Assembly (NCBI RefSeq): GCF_040807025.1
Contig: NC_090947.1
Location: forward strand, 7,006,001-7,070,000
Source: Struthio camelus
Taxonomy: Eukaryota > Chordata > Aves > Struthioniformes > Struthionidae
Reading direction: 5' to 3'
Length of the DNA stretch: 64,000 nucleotides
This document shows, piece after piece, positions 11,901-25,700 of this stretch. Below the pieces are notes generated by a model. The model was given only the letters and a program-made list of their open reading frames with translations. It was not told where the DNA came from and did not search any database. Position numbers and translations under genes: made by a program. Numbering within the stretch: position 1 is the stretch's first letter; each line of letters opens with the position of its first letter.

Positions 11901-14900
11901 CCGAGCCTGCTTCTTACCGTGACGCGTCCCCTCTGAATGTCGCTCATGCTAATAGAAACAAGGAGTTTTTATCTCCAGGCAATTAATGGAGATTATCTTG
12001 CACAGTACTTGTCTGTCTTAGCTATCTGGTAGCCAATACTATGGGTGCTTTGTCTGCAACGGAGGGTAGCAAATATGCAATAATTATCGTGCTGAGAATC
12101 AAATGCCTTGCCTCCATTTTTTTGGTTTACCTATGCAAAAATCACATCTCCAAAACACCTGATTTGGCTTTTTTTGAGATGCCGTGGTTGGGTTTTCCTT
12201 GCAGCGCTCTCTGTTTTCAGGGCATCCTCCTTGTATTGGCTGCAGTTGGACTGTGTGAAGTCGCTGCTGCCGTACAGTCGGTCAGGCCTCTCGGGAGTTA
12301 CTCTGCACTGCTGCCCTTTCAGGAGCTGAAGGACTCAAGGCAGCTATATTGCTCGTGGAGGATATTACATAGCCTTGTGTAAATCGATTCCTAGGCATTT
12401 AGCAATGATGAATCATTCATTGGTTCATAGGTAGCCGGTTTTCTCATATAGACTCCTTTTTCCTTTGTTTTTTTTGTTTGTTTTTAGATATTCCTCTTCA
12501 CGTGTATTTTGAAACGTTGTTAAGAAAGGATGACGTTAAAGGAGAACCTGTTGATACGTCCTCTCTGGGGGTGGAGTTTAAAACGTCTCCAGACAATGGT
12601 ATGTAAGGCAAACTATTTTTCTGTTTGCAAGACTGTTTTTGGTTGGTTTGCCAGTATTTCCTGTCCTGAAGAGGTTCAGATTTATAAACTACCACAAAGC
12701 AGGCTTTTAGAGAAGGTAGCTGGCTAGGGGATTGGGAAGGGCAGAAAAGAGCACTTCCCAGAACACACTGCATCAGAGTAAAAGACAAGTATTTAGGCTC
12801 TGGGCAAATAAAAGATAAGGAAAATGAACACTATATCCACCGTACCATCATCAGTCAGAGGTTAAAGATTCTTCCTGAACAAAAGCAGTCAATGTGAGTC
12901 TGAGTCTGTCCTCAGATTTCTTACATTTGGGTTCACAGTATGGGATTGTACCACTTCAGTTTCTTTTATTAGTGAAGAGACTAGAGGTTAAAAAAACGAA
13001 AGAATAGGCCATCCCAGGTGTCCATGCAGTGTGGTAGGAGGAAATGTCAGGCCACGAGCCATGGCAGAATCCCACCAGGGCTCTGACGGAGCAAAGCGCT
13101 TCAGGCACATGGGTAAGGGTGGGATGGGGGAACTGGGTCCTTCCCGGTCATGGCAAGTGAGGTAAGCGTCTGTCTTATGGGGGGGGGGAAAAAAAAAAAA
13201 AAAAGAGGGGGGCCTTAATCCATGAAACCTTCTTAGGTTAATTGACTGACTTGCCACTTGGTTTATTTTCTTGATTACACTGGGGTTGTTTCTTCATGTT
13301 CTTTTTTAAAGATTAAAAAATTAAAACATATAGCTCCATAGGTGGCATGACAAATTAATTACAGCAGCAGAAATGCATGTTTTTTTACATGTGAACCGTA
13401 GCATCGTAAAAGGTTATGTTCCTTATATTCCTATTCTTACCTCCTCTTCCTTTTTCCTCTTCCAAGGATAGTAGGTTATTCCCAGAGGTACCTTTGCTAT
13501 GGGCAGTTTGGTTGGAGAGGGGAGCAGTGCTACACTGACCCAGGTCCACCAAAGCCGCAGGAGGGCACCAGGCCGAGCAGGGAGCGTTTGGCCCGGGGGT
13601 TCTTCGCGTGCACAGACGCCTGGTTGCCGTATTGTTTACTGCTTGGATTTCTGTTAGAAGGCTCTTTGCCATTTCCGTTATAAATAGTTCTCCAATTTAG
13701 ACTGTAAATTGTGCTAGTGGAAACTAAGCGTTCAACTTGATACATGCCTTTTCTGTTGTAGACTATAATCAACATAACGTTTCCCTCAAACAATGGAGCA
13801 GTGGCTGTTTATCTAATCCCAAATGTCCATCAGTGTCGGGAACATCTGACCAGCTGTCAGAGGGAAGAAAGAAAAGGCACCTAAGTGAGACAGCAGTAGG
13901 TAAGACAAAAATGGTATTGTTTAAGACAGTACTACTACTTCAGATACTTACTATATAAGAAGTGTGTTATCACTGGGCTTTTAAGAATGAATTTCGGGTT
14001 ATCTTCAAAAAGGATACTGCTGTGAAACTTTACAGGAGTGAAGAGACAGACTTACTGCACCATGAAAGTAATGCACTGTTTTAAAGCATAGTAATCTTTC
14101 TCTTTCTACTTTCATATATATTACAAAAGTAAACAAGCTTCTGTGTTGTATTCCTGGAATACTCTTTAAGGAAACTGCTCAGCAGTCTGGCTGTGTTTTT
14201 TGTAATGCCAGCTGCCATTATTTTTATTTCTATTTTTTGGTAAGCAGTCAGTGAAACAGACTGAATTGCGAAGTCATCTGTCAAATCATGTGCTCAACCA
14301 AACATTTACTATTTCTAGAATCTTTGGTCAGTTATGTTTCGTTTGTTGTGTACTGTCATTTGCGGTTCTGGTTTCCTTCCAGGCTGTTAAGAGGGCTTGT
14401 GGGTAGCCAGCGTTTATAATTAGTGTTTTCACCCATGCTGTCTTTATAGTTCAACCCATTGAATCTGTACGTCAGCACTAGGTAAATTAATAGAAACTGC
14501 CTTGTAAGTCCTGTAGAGCCGCCCAGAGTAATGTGATTGTTTAGGGACAGAAAATTCAGCATCCCATTGCAAAGAAAAATAGCATCTTGCCTCTCGGTGC
14601 TCTTGGGACCTAAAAGCCTAACAGATTCCATTACGGATAAAACTCATGTATGTGAACTTCTGGAAGACTTCTGGCAAAATGCCTCATGAGAGACTTGAAC
14701 AAAATAAATGACAGAGTGAAAAAAAAAAAAAAAAAGGACAGAATATACTGGTTTAAAATGTCCACTAAGAAAGAATTAAAATATATAAATAATCAGTTAA
14801 CATTATGGAAAAATGTGCTAATAACTAAAACTGGTGGTGTAATCTTGCAGTAAAGGTAGGGGTATGGGAATTACTGCAGAGATGATTTAGCCAAAAATTA

Positions 14901-17900
14901 TGATGTACTTGGGGGGGGGGGGGGGGGAAGGTTAGTACAGATGAAAAAGTTACAGGAGAGACTGAAAGTTTTCAGTCTGTCCAAAAACATATCTTTGGTT
15001 TTGATGAGATGCATAATTCCCCTTGTGTGCTACAATCCTTTCCTTCCTTTTGCTGTGCAGCCTTCGCTTAGGCTCTGTGCCGTCTGCTCCTCAGGGCTGC
15101 GCTGCCCTGTCCCCTCTCGCCCACCAGGACCCCTTTTCCCATTTCGCCTCCTCCGCCCTAACCAGCCTCCCAAAGCGGGATGCTGGCGCCGTGCCGCTCA
15201 CGGCCGCGTTGCCTCCCTGGCTCCAAGCGTGCTGTCGCGCACAGTGAGAGGAGCAGTTTGAATTCTGCGAGGGCGCTAGTAAGAGATAAAACGTTTTGGT
15301 ATAAACCTTTTGAAGTTACGTGTAGTCATCTGCCAGTGGAATTTAGCTCCTTGAGTTAATGGAAGAAAAAAGTAATCTTTTATCATGAGGATCATAGACG
15401 TTTGGGCATTTCCCAATGCCAGAAAACTGCTATGTGGTGTATTTGTGAGTAGCAGCAGAAGTTCTAGCTTACTAGTGCTCAGGGTGTACTACTACATATT
15501 TATTCCTAATTTGGGCTCTGTCTAGGAGAAATTATCCATGGGGAAGGTCAGCTTGATGAACAAGGCCAAAAATAAAAGCTGTGTGCCAGGGAGCTGCAGA
15601 GCTGCCTGGGAGAGGAGAGTTCATGTACTTGACCCAGACGGTGCAATACAGTCTTTAGGATCTGTCTTACCTCTTTATTTTTTTTTTTTCCCTCCATGTT
15701 GGAATCTGCTGATTCTTTTTATTAGTTTGTATTTAAAATTAGTTTGTCTTAAATTTGAGTTCTCTTTTCTTACTGTAAATTAAGGATAGTGGGAAAGCAG
15801 GACACTGGTGGTTGACTTCTGAATCCTCCTAAAGGCTGCTTACACTCGGACTGAATAAGAACGGGCAAGAATTACGATTTGTCTGGAGCAGTGAACCAGC
15901 GCTAGAAAAAAACCCACATGGCGATCTAGAAACTAACTTTGTTTGTTACTCTTGCTGCCAATTTTATTGTGTCATTTTTCCAAGGAGGAAACTGTCAGGG
16001 ATCAGTTAACCAGTATTTCGGTGAGATGGAGGCCAGTTAGGGAAGCGCGCACGGGGGAGCGTTCCTGTAAGTCTGCCTGCGTTTGCTGTGTGTGTAGTCC
16101 GTGACAGCTTCTGTAAAAGAAGCAGGGTTTGATCATGTGATGTTGGTTCCAAGAGAAGAAATTCTTCTTAGAAGGAGAGGGACAAGCTTTGTGGAACAGC
16201 AGTGACAGGATGAGTAACAAGTGTTTATTTAGACAGCGTTTTTTTAGTATTCATTAAAACTAAGCGGTTAGCTGTGGGCTTCTAGAAGTGGTTTTCCTCT
16301 TACTGTATGGAAAAATATCTTTAGTGTAATGGGCAACAGTCAGTATGCATTTTTGTTGTTGTTGTTTTTTGTGACAGGCGAACGTAACACTAGGTTTGAG
16401 ACATTTTCCTTTCAACATGCAGAACCAGAATCCCATAGCAGTTTTGCTGCAGTGACCAGTGTCAGTGCGATGTCTAAGTCCACTCACAGCACTTCATCAC
16501 AGGTAAACCAAAAATGTGTCAATGTCTTAACTGCAACATTAACAGGGAGTTGCCCAAATTAATAATCCAAAAATGCATGGCTTTGAATTATTGCTAAAGT
16601 ACATTTTTACAGTGAATTAAGTGGCTTAGATAAAATAATTTATTCCAGATTAGATACGTGCTATTCCTAAAACAGATATTTGCGTGTAAAAGCATTCTGC
16701 AGATTCTAAACCTGAAGTGCAAGTTTAGTTTATTTGCATTAGGCCGCTAATAGTTTTTTTTTTTTCCTTCAAATTTCATAGTCTTTAAGTCTCCTCTTAG
16801 CTATTTAGAACCTCTTGCACAGAACTACTGGCTAAAGCTCTGGTATACCAGATCGCTGAGGAGCAATAGAGCTCTGGTTCAATGAAGCCCATGCAGAAAC
16901 ATGCTTTGGTTTATTGCAGTTCATAAGGATTTCATCATCTTAATGCTCAGATTTCAGGCAGGCCTACAGTTCTGCAAAGCCTAATAGTACACTGGTGCTC
17001 TGTAAGTCCTCATGTTTCAATCCTGGAATGACTACTGGCTAGCTGAGTTTAAATCTGCATCCTCTAAGCAGTTTCGATAGCGCACACTTTTCTTATTTTC
17101 CCTTCCATGAGCAGACCAATGGAACTGGAATTCTTACCTGTATCATACTGAAGAACCACTTGGGTTACGGGTTGGTAGATGGGTCCTAGAAGGTCCTCCG
17201 TATAGACAGAACATTATGAAGAAGGTAGCATGAATGTAAAGTTCTCAAAAGTATTCAGAAGTAATTGTAACTAAAATCAGGGAGGGGAAACTCCCACTGC
17301 TTTCAGTAATAGTTATGCCAACATTGAGTAAATCAACACATCTTTAAAGTACCTCACCTTTCGGAAGTTCCACCTTTAAAGAAGTCATTCCGCTTCTAGC
17401 AAATCTGTTCACTTTACAGAATTTCTCCTTGTGCAGTTCTAATGGTTTTCAGCTAACGTGTGGTTCCTATGATTTGAGCTGATGAATCTCCTTGTATTAA
17501 TATTTTACAGCATAACTCAAGGAGGAGGTTGAGAAGTGAGAGCTCCTACGACATAGACAACATTGTTATTCCAATGTCACTGGTGGCACCATCGAAGTTG
17601 GAGAAACTACAATACAAAGAAATCCTTACCCCAAGGTTTGTTCATGATCTCCTTGTTTACAAAATAGGTAGCCAAATGAACATGAGAACGTTAATTAAGA
17701 ATAGGGTTAACGTGTAGTTAGATAATTTCATAATACTAAGATTTTTTTTTTCCTGTGCACTTCAATTTGTGTATTGGGGTAGACGAAAGACTGGAGTGGT
17801 GGGAAGAATCGACAGCCGATTCTAGCACAAGGGAAATAATCCAGTATGCACAGAGCAGCAGCAGATGCACAGCTGACTAAAAATAGAAGTGTGTTTATAT

Positions 17901-19929
17901 CTTTTTAATTCTAGTGATATTTGTGGGCTTACATGTGCTATTAGGCTGAATCTCTCTGAATGGTTATTTTGAGATTGCTGTCTTTTTGGTGCTTTATGGT
18001 TCAGAAGAAGGTAGTTAACTTTCTTCAGTGAATTGAATAGAAATTTTTTTGCCTTTTTTTTTTTTTTAAGATTTATGCATTCTGATATTGTAGAATAAGC
18101 TTAACTTGTTCCATATGGTGTAAACCATAATTATTTTATTTGGAAGAATTTTTGAAGCACAAGCACTATTGAGGAAGGAGTGAGTGATGGTGTAGTGTTG
18201 AACAGACGAGTCATCTTTACTGTTGAAGTAATGAAACAGCATTTAGGTAAACTTGAGTTGACTTGCCTTGTCTCATTTCTAGCTGGAGAGTTGTTGAATT
18301 TCAACCTTTGGAAAGATCTCATACAGATGAAGAAGAGGTAGGCCGCATTTTAATTAAACTAACAATTTATAATGGTCATAACCAGTATATATTTCCAGAA
18401 GTCAGTGACTTCCTGAAAATACGGGTAAGTTTCAAGTTTCAAAAATAAAGTATTAAATATCAGATTTGTGGAAAATAGATCTTCTCGCAACCAACTTGAC
18501 CCCGTTGGTAGGTGACATCAATGTGACTATTCATTAAGAATCAAAGATGCGGAGGAACTGTAACGCCAGACTGGCCTACAGGAGATGGCCTGTTCACTTG
18601 TTCGTTTGGCTCATCCATCCCTTGCTGTCGGCGCGGAGGCGCAGTCAGAGATCGCGTAGGGGCCCTTTGGTCAGAGCTCAGCGCTCCCGGCTCCAGCAGA
18701 CTCTGATGCTGGGTCTCCCAGTATGACTCTCTCGGGGGTACCTGTGCTACAGTGGCTGTTTTTCTCTCACAATTTCTTTCACAGCCGGTTCCCATGGCCT
18801 GTTGCTCTTCAGGAGGTAATCTGGCACTTTGCCTGTGGGACCAGCAGGTTTTCTCAGTTTCTTCTCAATGTTCGGTTTCCTGCTGATGAGAGCAAACTTT
18901 TCTTCTTTCTGTTTTGTCAGGAACAGCGTAACCTTCAGCATTTCCCGCTTGCCTGTTGAGCTAAGTTTGCACATTGTGTGCTACTGTTGCTTTCTCCAGA
19001 CATAAGAATCCACCTTTTTTTTTTTTCTTTTTTTCTTTTTTCATTCCTTCAGGGAACGTCCATGGACTTTCCAGTTGGGGGATTCCTCTCTTGCCTAATC
19101 AGGGGTCTGAGGCACTTCCTAAGCCAAGTGTGAACTTGCCAGTGGGTCTGTTCCCTAGTCTTGTTTTCTGTCCTTTCCATCTTCTTTTTTTCGTTGGGTC
19201 CTTTCCCAGTATCAAAAAAGAAACCTGCCAGTTTTGCTGTCCTTTGGCTCTCTCTGGTCTTCCTCCGGTTGCTGCATGGGCCACTACCAGCTGTTGTAGC
19301 GCTAGGACTTGTATTCGTGCCTTGATCCAGAATACCCTTCCTGAGCACTGCTTTCACAGAATCTCTGCAGCCAGGGTTTAGGTGCCTTAGTAGTAGGAAA
19401 AAAATTGCATTTATGTGAAAGTACAGAATATTGTGCCAAAAGCATAAAAATGAAATCATTATGTTGCCACTCTCTGGGGTAGAAAACACGCTCTTCGTGA
19501 ACGACAGCTTCCTCAGTAAAGGTGGAAGCAAACCTTCCCTTTCAGAGAGCGTCGTGGTCTTTGCTGCTTACCTTTTGTATTTGGCACTGTACTCTGGGCC
19601 CTGAAGGAAGAGAGCACCTTACGCTGTTCCTGCCTTTTCTCACAGTCATGAAATTCTTGGTGGTGGTTGGATTTTGTCATCTGCACCACTGCCTTTTGGT
19701 TTGGTACTGTCTCTGTGAGCAAGAAACTTCCCCTATCTTCTTTTCGAGTGGGAAGGTGACGTTATGTGCACAGGAGAATGCTCCAGCAAGGATGTTTGTT
19801 TAAACTATTTGCAGACTAACTAATAAGGCAGCAAAGGAGCACTGTCTCAGGGGAACGTACTGTTCATGTCTCTCTCTTTGCCCTGGTATCTAAGGGGAGA
19901 AAAGAAGAGTTTCAACAGTGATTTGCCTC

Positions 19930-19961
<32 letters not shown>

Positions 19962-22745
19962 CGAGCGCTTCAGGGGACTTGCTGGGAGGACTCAAGGGTT
20001 TTCTTGCTTGTAGATGCCATACAGACAACTTGTCTTATGTACTTTTAGCTGAATAGACTTTGAGGTGTCACTCCCTAACGTCTGCACGCTTGTCGCTTGT
20101 TTAATAGCTCTCCCAGTACATTTTGAGTTTGGCATTACTAGTTGAGCCTGTGTGATTCATTGTTTGGCCAAGAAATACTTGAAAAGCAGTACAATAAAGC
20201 AGCTTGGCCTCCTGCTGTGGTCCAGTGCTCCTATATTGTCTGTCCATTGTCGGGTAGAATGAGAGAGGCGAGATCTCAGCCCAGAGAAGAATGCTAAAGA
20301 GCGTGTTTGTCTAAATCATCCGTGGCCATTTTTTCCTCCTTTCTTTTAAGATTGTGTTAAGTGGTTTGGATGCTTTCTGAGTACAGAATAAAGGAGGTTG
20401 GTTGGGTTGGCGTTATCTGATAATAGTTCTTCTGCTTCTTTGCTTTAGGTTTTAGGCTGAGTTAGATTTGTTACCGAGTAAGCGTGGAGGAAAGGAGAGG
20501 GGGGGGAAAAAAAAAAAAGCATTACCTTTTCTACACTCGTGCTCTGTCTCACACGCTAGGAAAGCGTTCCTAGTACTGAACTCAAGGCAAGCTTCAGTAG
20601 ATTATTTGTGAAGGACGAGAGAAAAAGAGGCAGAGCGCAAAACGTACTTTCTGCTTTTATATAAAGTAAAGCCTGTATCAGTGCAATAGACTTGCACCCA
20701 ACAATTCCACAAGTTAAGGGAAAAAAAAAAAAAGTGGGGTCCTAAATTTGTCATGGTTTGTAGAAGCCATGCTTCTAAGGGTGGGAGCTCTTTCTGAAGA
20801 TCAGGCCTGTTTGTAGTTTTGAGTACAAAAAGCTTACTTTTTTTTTTTTTTTTTTTTGGGGGGGGGGTGCCTAATATTTGTTTCTGGAAATTTTGCAAGG
20901 ACAAACATTAAAAAGTTGGTAATGCAAAAGTTAATCTTCTAGCTGTGTCTGCTCCATTGCGCGCGCTAAACATGCTTAATTTTTTGAAAATACACTGTTT
21001 GAGTTTCCTGGTCTATATGTACAAATTTGCAGTCTGTTGTTGCTTTGCTTCATGGAAGGGTGTGGCATGGGGTTTCCTGCTCACTTTTTGTTTTTAATTC
21101 CTTTTGCCCAGGTTAACAAGGCATGTTTGTAAAGTAACATTCAAGTTTATTTTGCAGTTGTTTGTTTCAGTAATGGCAAATACTTTGGACTAATTCTTGG
21201 TGTAATTAGTTTTGCATAAGTGTTTTTATGGTTTAGGGCTCTGTTTCCCATGAAGCTGAAGATGGAAACACAAAACGTCATTTTGCTGCTTGTGTCGCTG
21301 CTGGACCACGTAGTTTGGGTGACTTAGCTTTGCTTATGTTGTTTGGAGAACTTCTTTTCAAAAATATTCCTGGTCTGATTTGACCTGACTGTAGTGTCTC
21401 GTAGCTTAACTAGATGCTCTGGGCGGGGGGGATACCAACATTAGTGTGCTTTAAGATTTTTTTCTTTGAGCGAGATCATTAGACATGCCTCATGAACAGA
21501 CCTTTCCAATACCATTTCCTCTCAACATCACTGCCACATTCTTCCACCTAGTAATGGCTGTTCTCTTTGTCCTTTTTCAAACTAACCCTAGTGAAAATTT
21601 TTCAATTTTCTCCAGTTATAGTAACTGTAAATTAACCTCAAGTTGGTAGAGAAATAAATATATGACGTCTCACAGAGTTGGGCAGGGACAGAGGCTGTGC
21701 TGATCCAAGTAGAGAATTTATACTCTGCAGTAACATGGTGATTTGATCCGTAGAACCAAGAATAATTTTTAAGTGAGAAAAAAATATATTAATTGTTAGT
21801 CTTCAATAGACTAGGGTTAAAAACTCATTTTAAGTACACAAGTATTTAAATCGCTGATATGAGCTGTGGAGACGGAGCAGTTAGTTAGGTTTATTTTTCA
21901 CCATTTTTTTTAACCTCTTTGCTGGGAGAGGAATGTTGGCGTGGATTTTTTTTATTTTTTTATTTTCTTTTTTTAAGGAAGCTCGTTAAAAATGAAGCTT
22001 CTTCCCAGCATGAAAAAATTTGGCAATTTGCTAAGAAAAGTATTTTCAAAGTCTAAGTTTGTCTTTCAAAATTATCTTTTGTTTCCACTTCAAAGGAAAT
22101 CTGAGCACACAGAAAAATGCTGAATTTTTCCCTGTGGGAATAGCACTTTTGTAGTCCATAAAATTCTCACTTTCACGCTATACTTCAGTGACCCGGGAGA
22201 AACAGAATTTGAACTGCGATACAGCAACGTACAGATGCCACCCAAGCTAAAGAGTTGGCCAAGAAGTCCAGAGAGAGGAGGAAGCCCATTAAGTAGACTT
22301 GCATGAAAGGACACAAGCAGCTGACAAAGTGGTTTGTGTTTAACATAAATAAAGAAAAACAATGAGGAGTCGTGAAAAAGAAATCGCGAGATGGGCAAAC
22401 AAAGCAGGCCTGTTTGTCTGACAGTTCCTGTTGGATGCTGGGTTAGGTAGGTGCCGCAGGATCCAGCCAGCTGCAGCTTTGGCAGATGGGTCCTGCGGCT
22501 GATTCAGATATCATTGAAGTCATTTGGGTCATTTGGGTCCTTTCAGTTGATGCAGTTAAATTTTGTTCTGGGGACTCTAGTTCACAACCAGCAGCCTAGG
22601 TTGGCAATGTGTCCTCTGTCCAGCTGAGGAGGGCCGCTTTGAGATGTTTTTTGCAGCAGCATACACAAGTTGCAGTATTTTGCAGTTGTACCCATGATGA
22701 CACGAACTACTCCAGTTCTGCAAGACCTCACGTGAAAAAAGGTTT

Positions 22746-22783
<38 letters not shown>

Positions 22784-25700
22784 CAGGGCTGTTAGTCCTC
22801 TGCAGTAGAGTATGTGCAGCTGACGGCCTAACCTACGTTGTACGGCTCTCTCTGGCATTGCAGTGTGGAATTGGCATTCACTCCCTGTTTGATGTTATCA
22901 AACTAAATCGGATGATAAACGGCATTGCTTGTATAACAGCCCTGAGACTTCTGTTTTATAGAAAATGCAATTTATTTTCCCTGACCCACAATTCGTGGTA
23001 TGGTCCTGTTGGCCAGGTCTGATTTGGCAGTGCAGCTTTCCAACTCCTACAACCAAGCGGTCATCATTCCTAGATTTGCTCTGCTCTTGAATTGGGAGCG
23101 CCTGGTGTTTTAAAAAAAAAAAAAAAAAAAAGAAACTATACCTAGAGCACTGTTATGCTGTAGCCACCGCTAGCTTTTTAGGTGACCATTGACGACCCTG
23201 AATGGTTTAGAGCACTTTTTGAAATAATGCTAAACTGTGCCAAAGACCGGTCCAGCCCAGAGCCTGTCCTGCAGACTGGGGAGTGAGGGGGAGAACAGCA
23301 AAGTGCTCCTTGCCCAGCTGTGTCTAAGCAGCAGTCCTCATGTGCTGCCAAAGGAAAAAGGAAGCTCTCCACTCTTTCAAAGTGAAGGTCAGATTTGATA
23401 GCTGCATCCGAGGAGTTGTTTTACCTAAAAACCTGGCTCTTGTTTGACTCTGAGCAGTTAAAACACCCACATTAGGTCTCTGTTAAGTTGTCCTGGAGGC
23501 ATGCAAATCATTTCCTAAGAATATACTCTTCAAAGCAGAAACCGTTTTATGGTTGGCTTCATAGCAGGAATGCGGCACCTCAGGTTTGCTAAGTTGCTCT
23601 CAAAGTGGCGCTACTGCTGTCCTTGGTGAGCTCAGGCCTCTTCCACCATACTTAAAGCACACCGGGCAAATGCTGCTGCCTCCCAGCCCCCTCCTGAAGC
23701 ATTCTCTAGAAACTCACTCTTAGTGTTGTTGCTTGTCTTCGTAATGTGCTCTCTCTGCTGGCTTGGTTTACAAATGAAGAGTTGTCCTTTTAATTAATTT
23801 TCTGGGGAAAAAAGTTAGTTGCATTGGTGGGGGGGCATAACGTTTCTATCCATTCAAATCAGCCACAGACATGCAAAGAAATAAGCTGAATCTCCTATAT
23901 TGGCCCTTGATGAGCATATAAGCTAACTGCTTCTGTTTTTATGATGTGCCTTTATAGTGCAAGTATACATTGTGTCGTCTTCTGTTGCGTTTGGTGAACA
24001 GCTCTTCACAGAGGTATATCGGCTGTCTTTGTTTTAGTGATGTTCATAATTATGGCAGCAGCTATCCCTTGTTTGTAATTACAGCTAGAAGATCTGTCAG
24101 ATGAAGTATTTTCCTTGCGTCATGCAAAATATGAAGAAAGAGAGCGAGCAAGGTGGTCGCTGTGGGAGCAGAGCCGCTGGCCCAGAAGGAATAGCAGGCA
24201 GGTGTACTGACTTCGATAAGAACATTCCTGTTGTTGAAATGCTGGAGTTGTCTGTGTTTGTTAGCACAGCAGTTCCAGAAATGCTGTCACAGAGAACAAC
24301 TTTGAAAATGAGGGCAGGCCTTGTTAATTAGCTTGCTAGGGACAGTACCAGGTATGGTTGTTTTTGTAGCTGAAAAGGGAAGGCGATGCAGTCCTGAAGC
24401 ATGCAGGCATGCCAAATGAGCCACATTTCTGTAAGCATGCTAGTGATTCAGTATTAGGAAATTAAAAAAGTTTTATTCCTGTGCTAACCACATTGTACTG
24501 TTAGCTTGTGCCCACTCCCCGTTATTATGACTTTAGCCAGTGAAATGTAATAACACGAGCCCTTTGTTACTTACCTCGCTTAGCTGAAAGAACCAGTTAG
24601 TTAGCTTTTCACCTTGCATTTAAAATGCATTTCAGTATTTTAATATCAAGTTCAAATTTGCATTAAAGGCTCCATCAAAACATTTATTTTATTACAACAG
24701 ATTCTTACAACTGCTTACGAGAGTTAGAGTACTTACCGTACATGCCAGGGGAGTCCGGCGTGTGCTGCTGGGGCGATCCAGAGTGGAGGTGGGGAAGGGG
24801 AGCCCGAGGACCTGCTGTTTCTTCTCGAGTTGCTTAGACACAGTCTCACCCTTGAGAAAAGGCCTGCCAGTGCACTCTGGACTCCGCAGGCACCCATGAG
24901 AGATACCCTGTTCCCCTAAGTGGGAACAGCCCACAGCTCACTGACCTCTGCTGCCCAGCATTACAGTTCAGGAGGAGTGTGCGGAGTAAGGCACAGGAGT
25001 GGGGCAAGGCACTGGCTGATCTGCAGTCAGCGTGGGACTGCTCCAGCCCTGTTTTATCCAGTTAGATCCTCCACAAACAAAGCACTCTGCTTTGGCTTGG
25101 TACAGTGAGGTTATCGAGCACCTTGTGTTTTCACATGCTCTTCTGTGTTGAACAAGTATACTGTAGGTAGCATGTACATTCAGAGCAACCTTTTGAGAAG
25201 GAAAAAACTAAGCTGTTTCCAGCTTAGTGAAAGGGCAGGGAGCAGGTCTTAAGACTCTCTTTGCTTCTGTGCTAGATCTTACAGCAAAAACACTGATGGA
25301 CGACACAGCCAAGATTCAGTGCAGAAAGACCACCCCGGCAGCTCCTGCGCCTCACTGCATTGCGCTGCTGAACCTGTTCCTGACCTGACTTCTGAAGGCC
25401 ACAATTCCCTTTGTTCAGGGATCGCACAACTCTGCAGGGAGAGCCAGGAAGCAAAGGTAGGTGCTTTTAGTAGCTTACGGGTTTGGTCAGGTCTTCAGTG
25501 ACCACTGGATCGTCAACTAAAACAAAGAACTTGAACGTATCCACCTCTCTCCTTGCTCAGAATCTCAGGCTGTCGCCCTAGTTTATGTGGACTGAACATA
25601 GCGCTCCTGTTTAGAACTAGATTGATATCCCTTATGAATGAAGGCCAAGATTTGTCAACAGGTAAAACTTTCATTGCTCAGTAAACATGGCACATGTTTT

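Larger units (their letters stand above)
12599..18282 (+). other. KANSL1L: KANSL1L introns between 12.6 and 18.3 kb
   Basis: Four introns (12599-13761, 13900-16377, 16503-17510, 17636-18282). They hold adjoining G and A runs at 13181-13204, an A run at 14720-14735, a G run at 14911-14927 and a GC-richer patch at 15060-15250. No further exon or RNA gene seen. Confidence 0.65.
18338..24084 (+). other. KANSL1L: KANSL1L large intron (5.7 kb)
   Basis: GT..AG intron inside the PEHE coding region. It contains a block at about 18541-19740 with several minus-strand open fragments in different frames (see findings), a GA repeat at 19931-19960, T/G and A/G homopolymer junctions near 20503-20518 and 20839-20868, an A run at 22750-22779 and another at 23111-23130. 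Confidence 0.65.
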
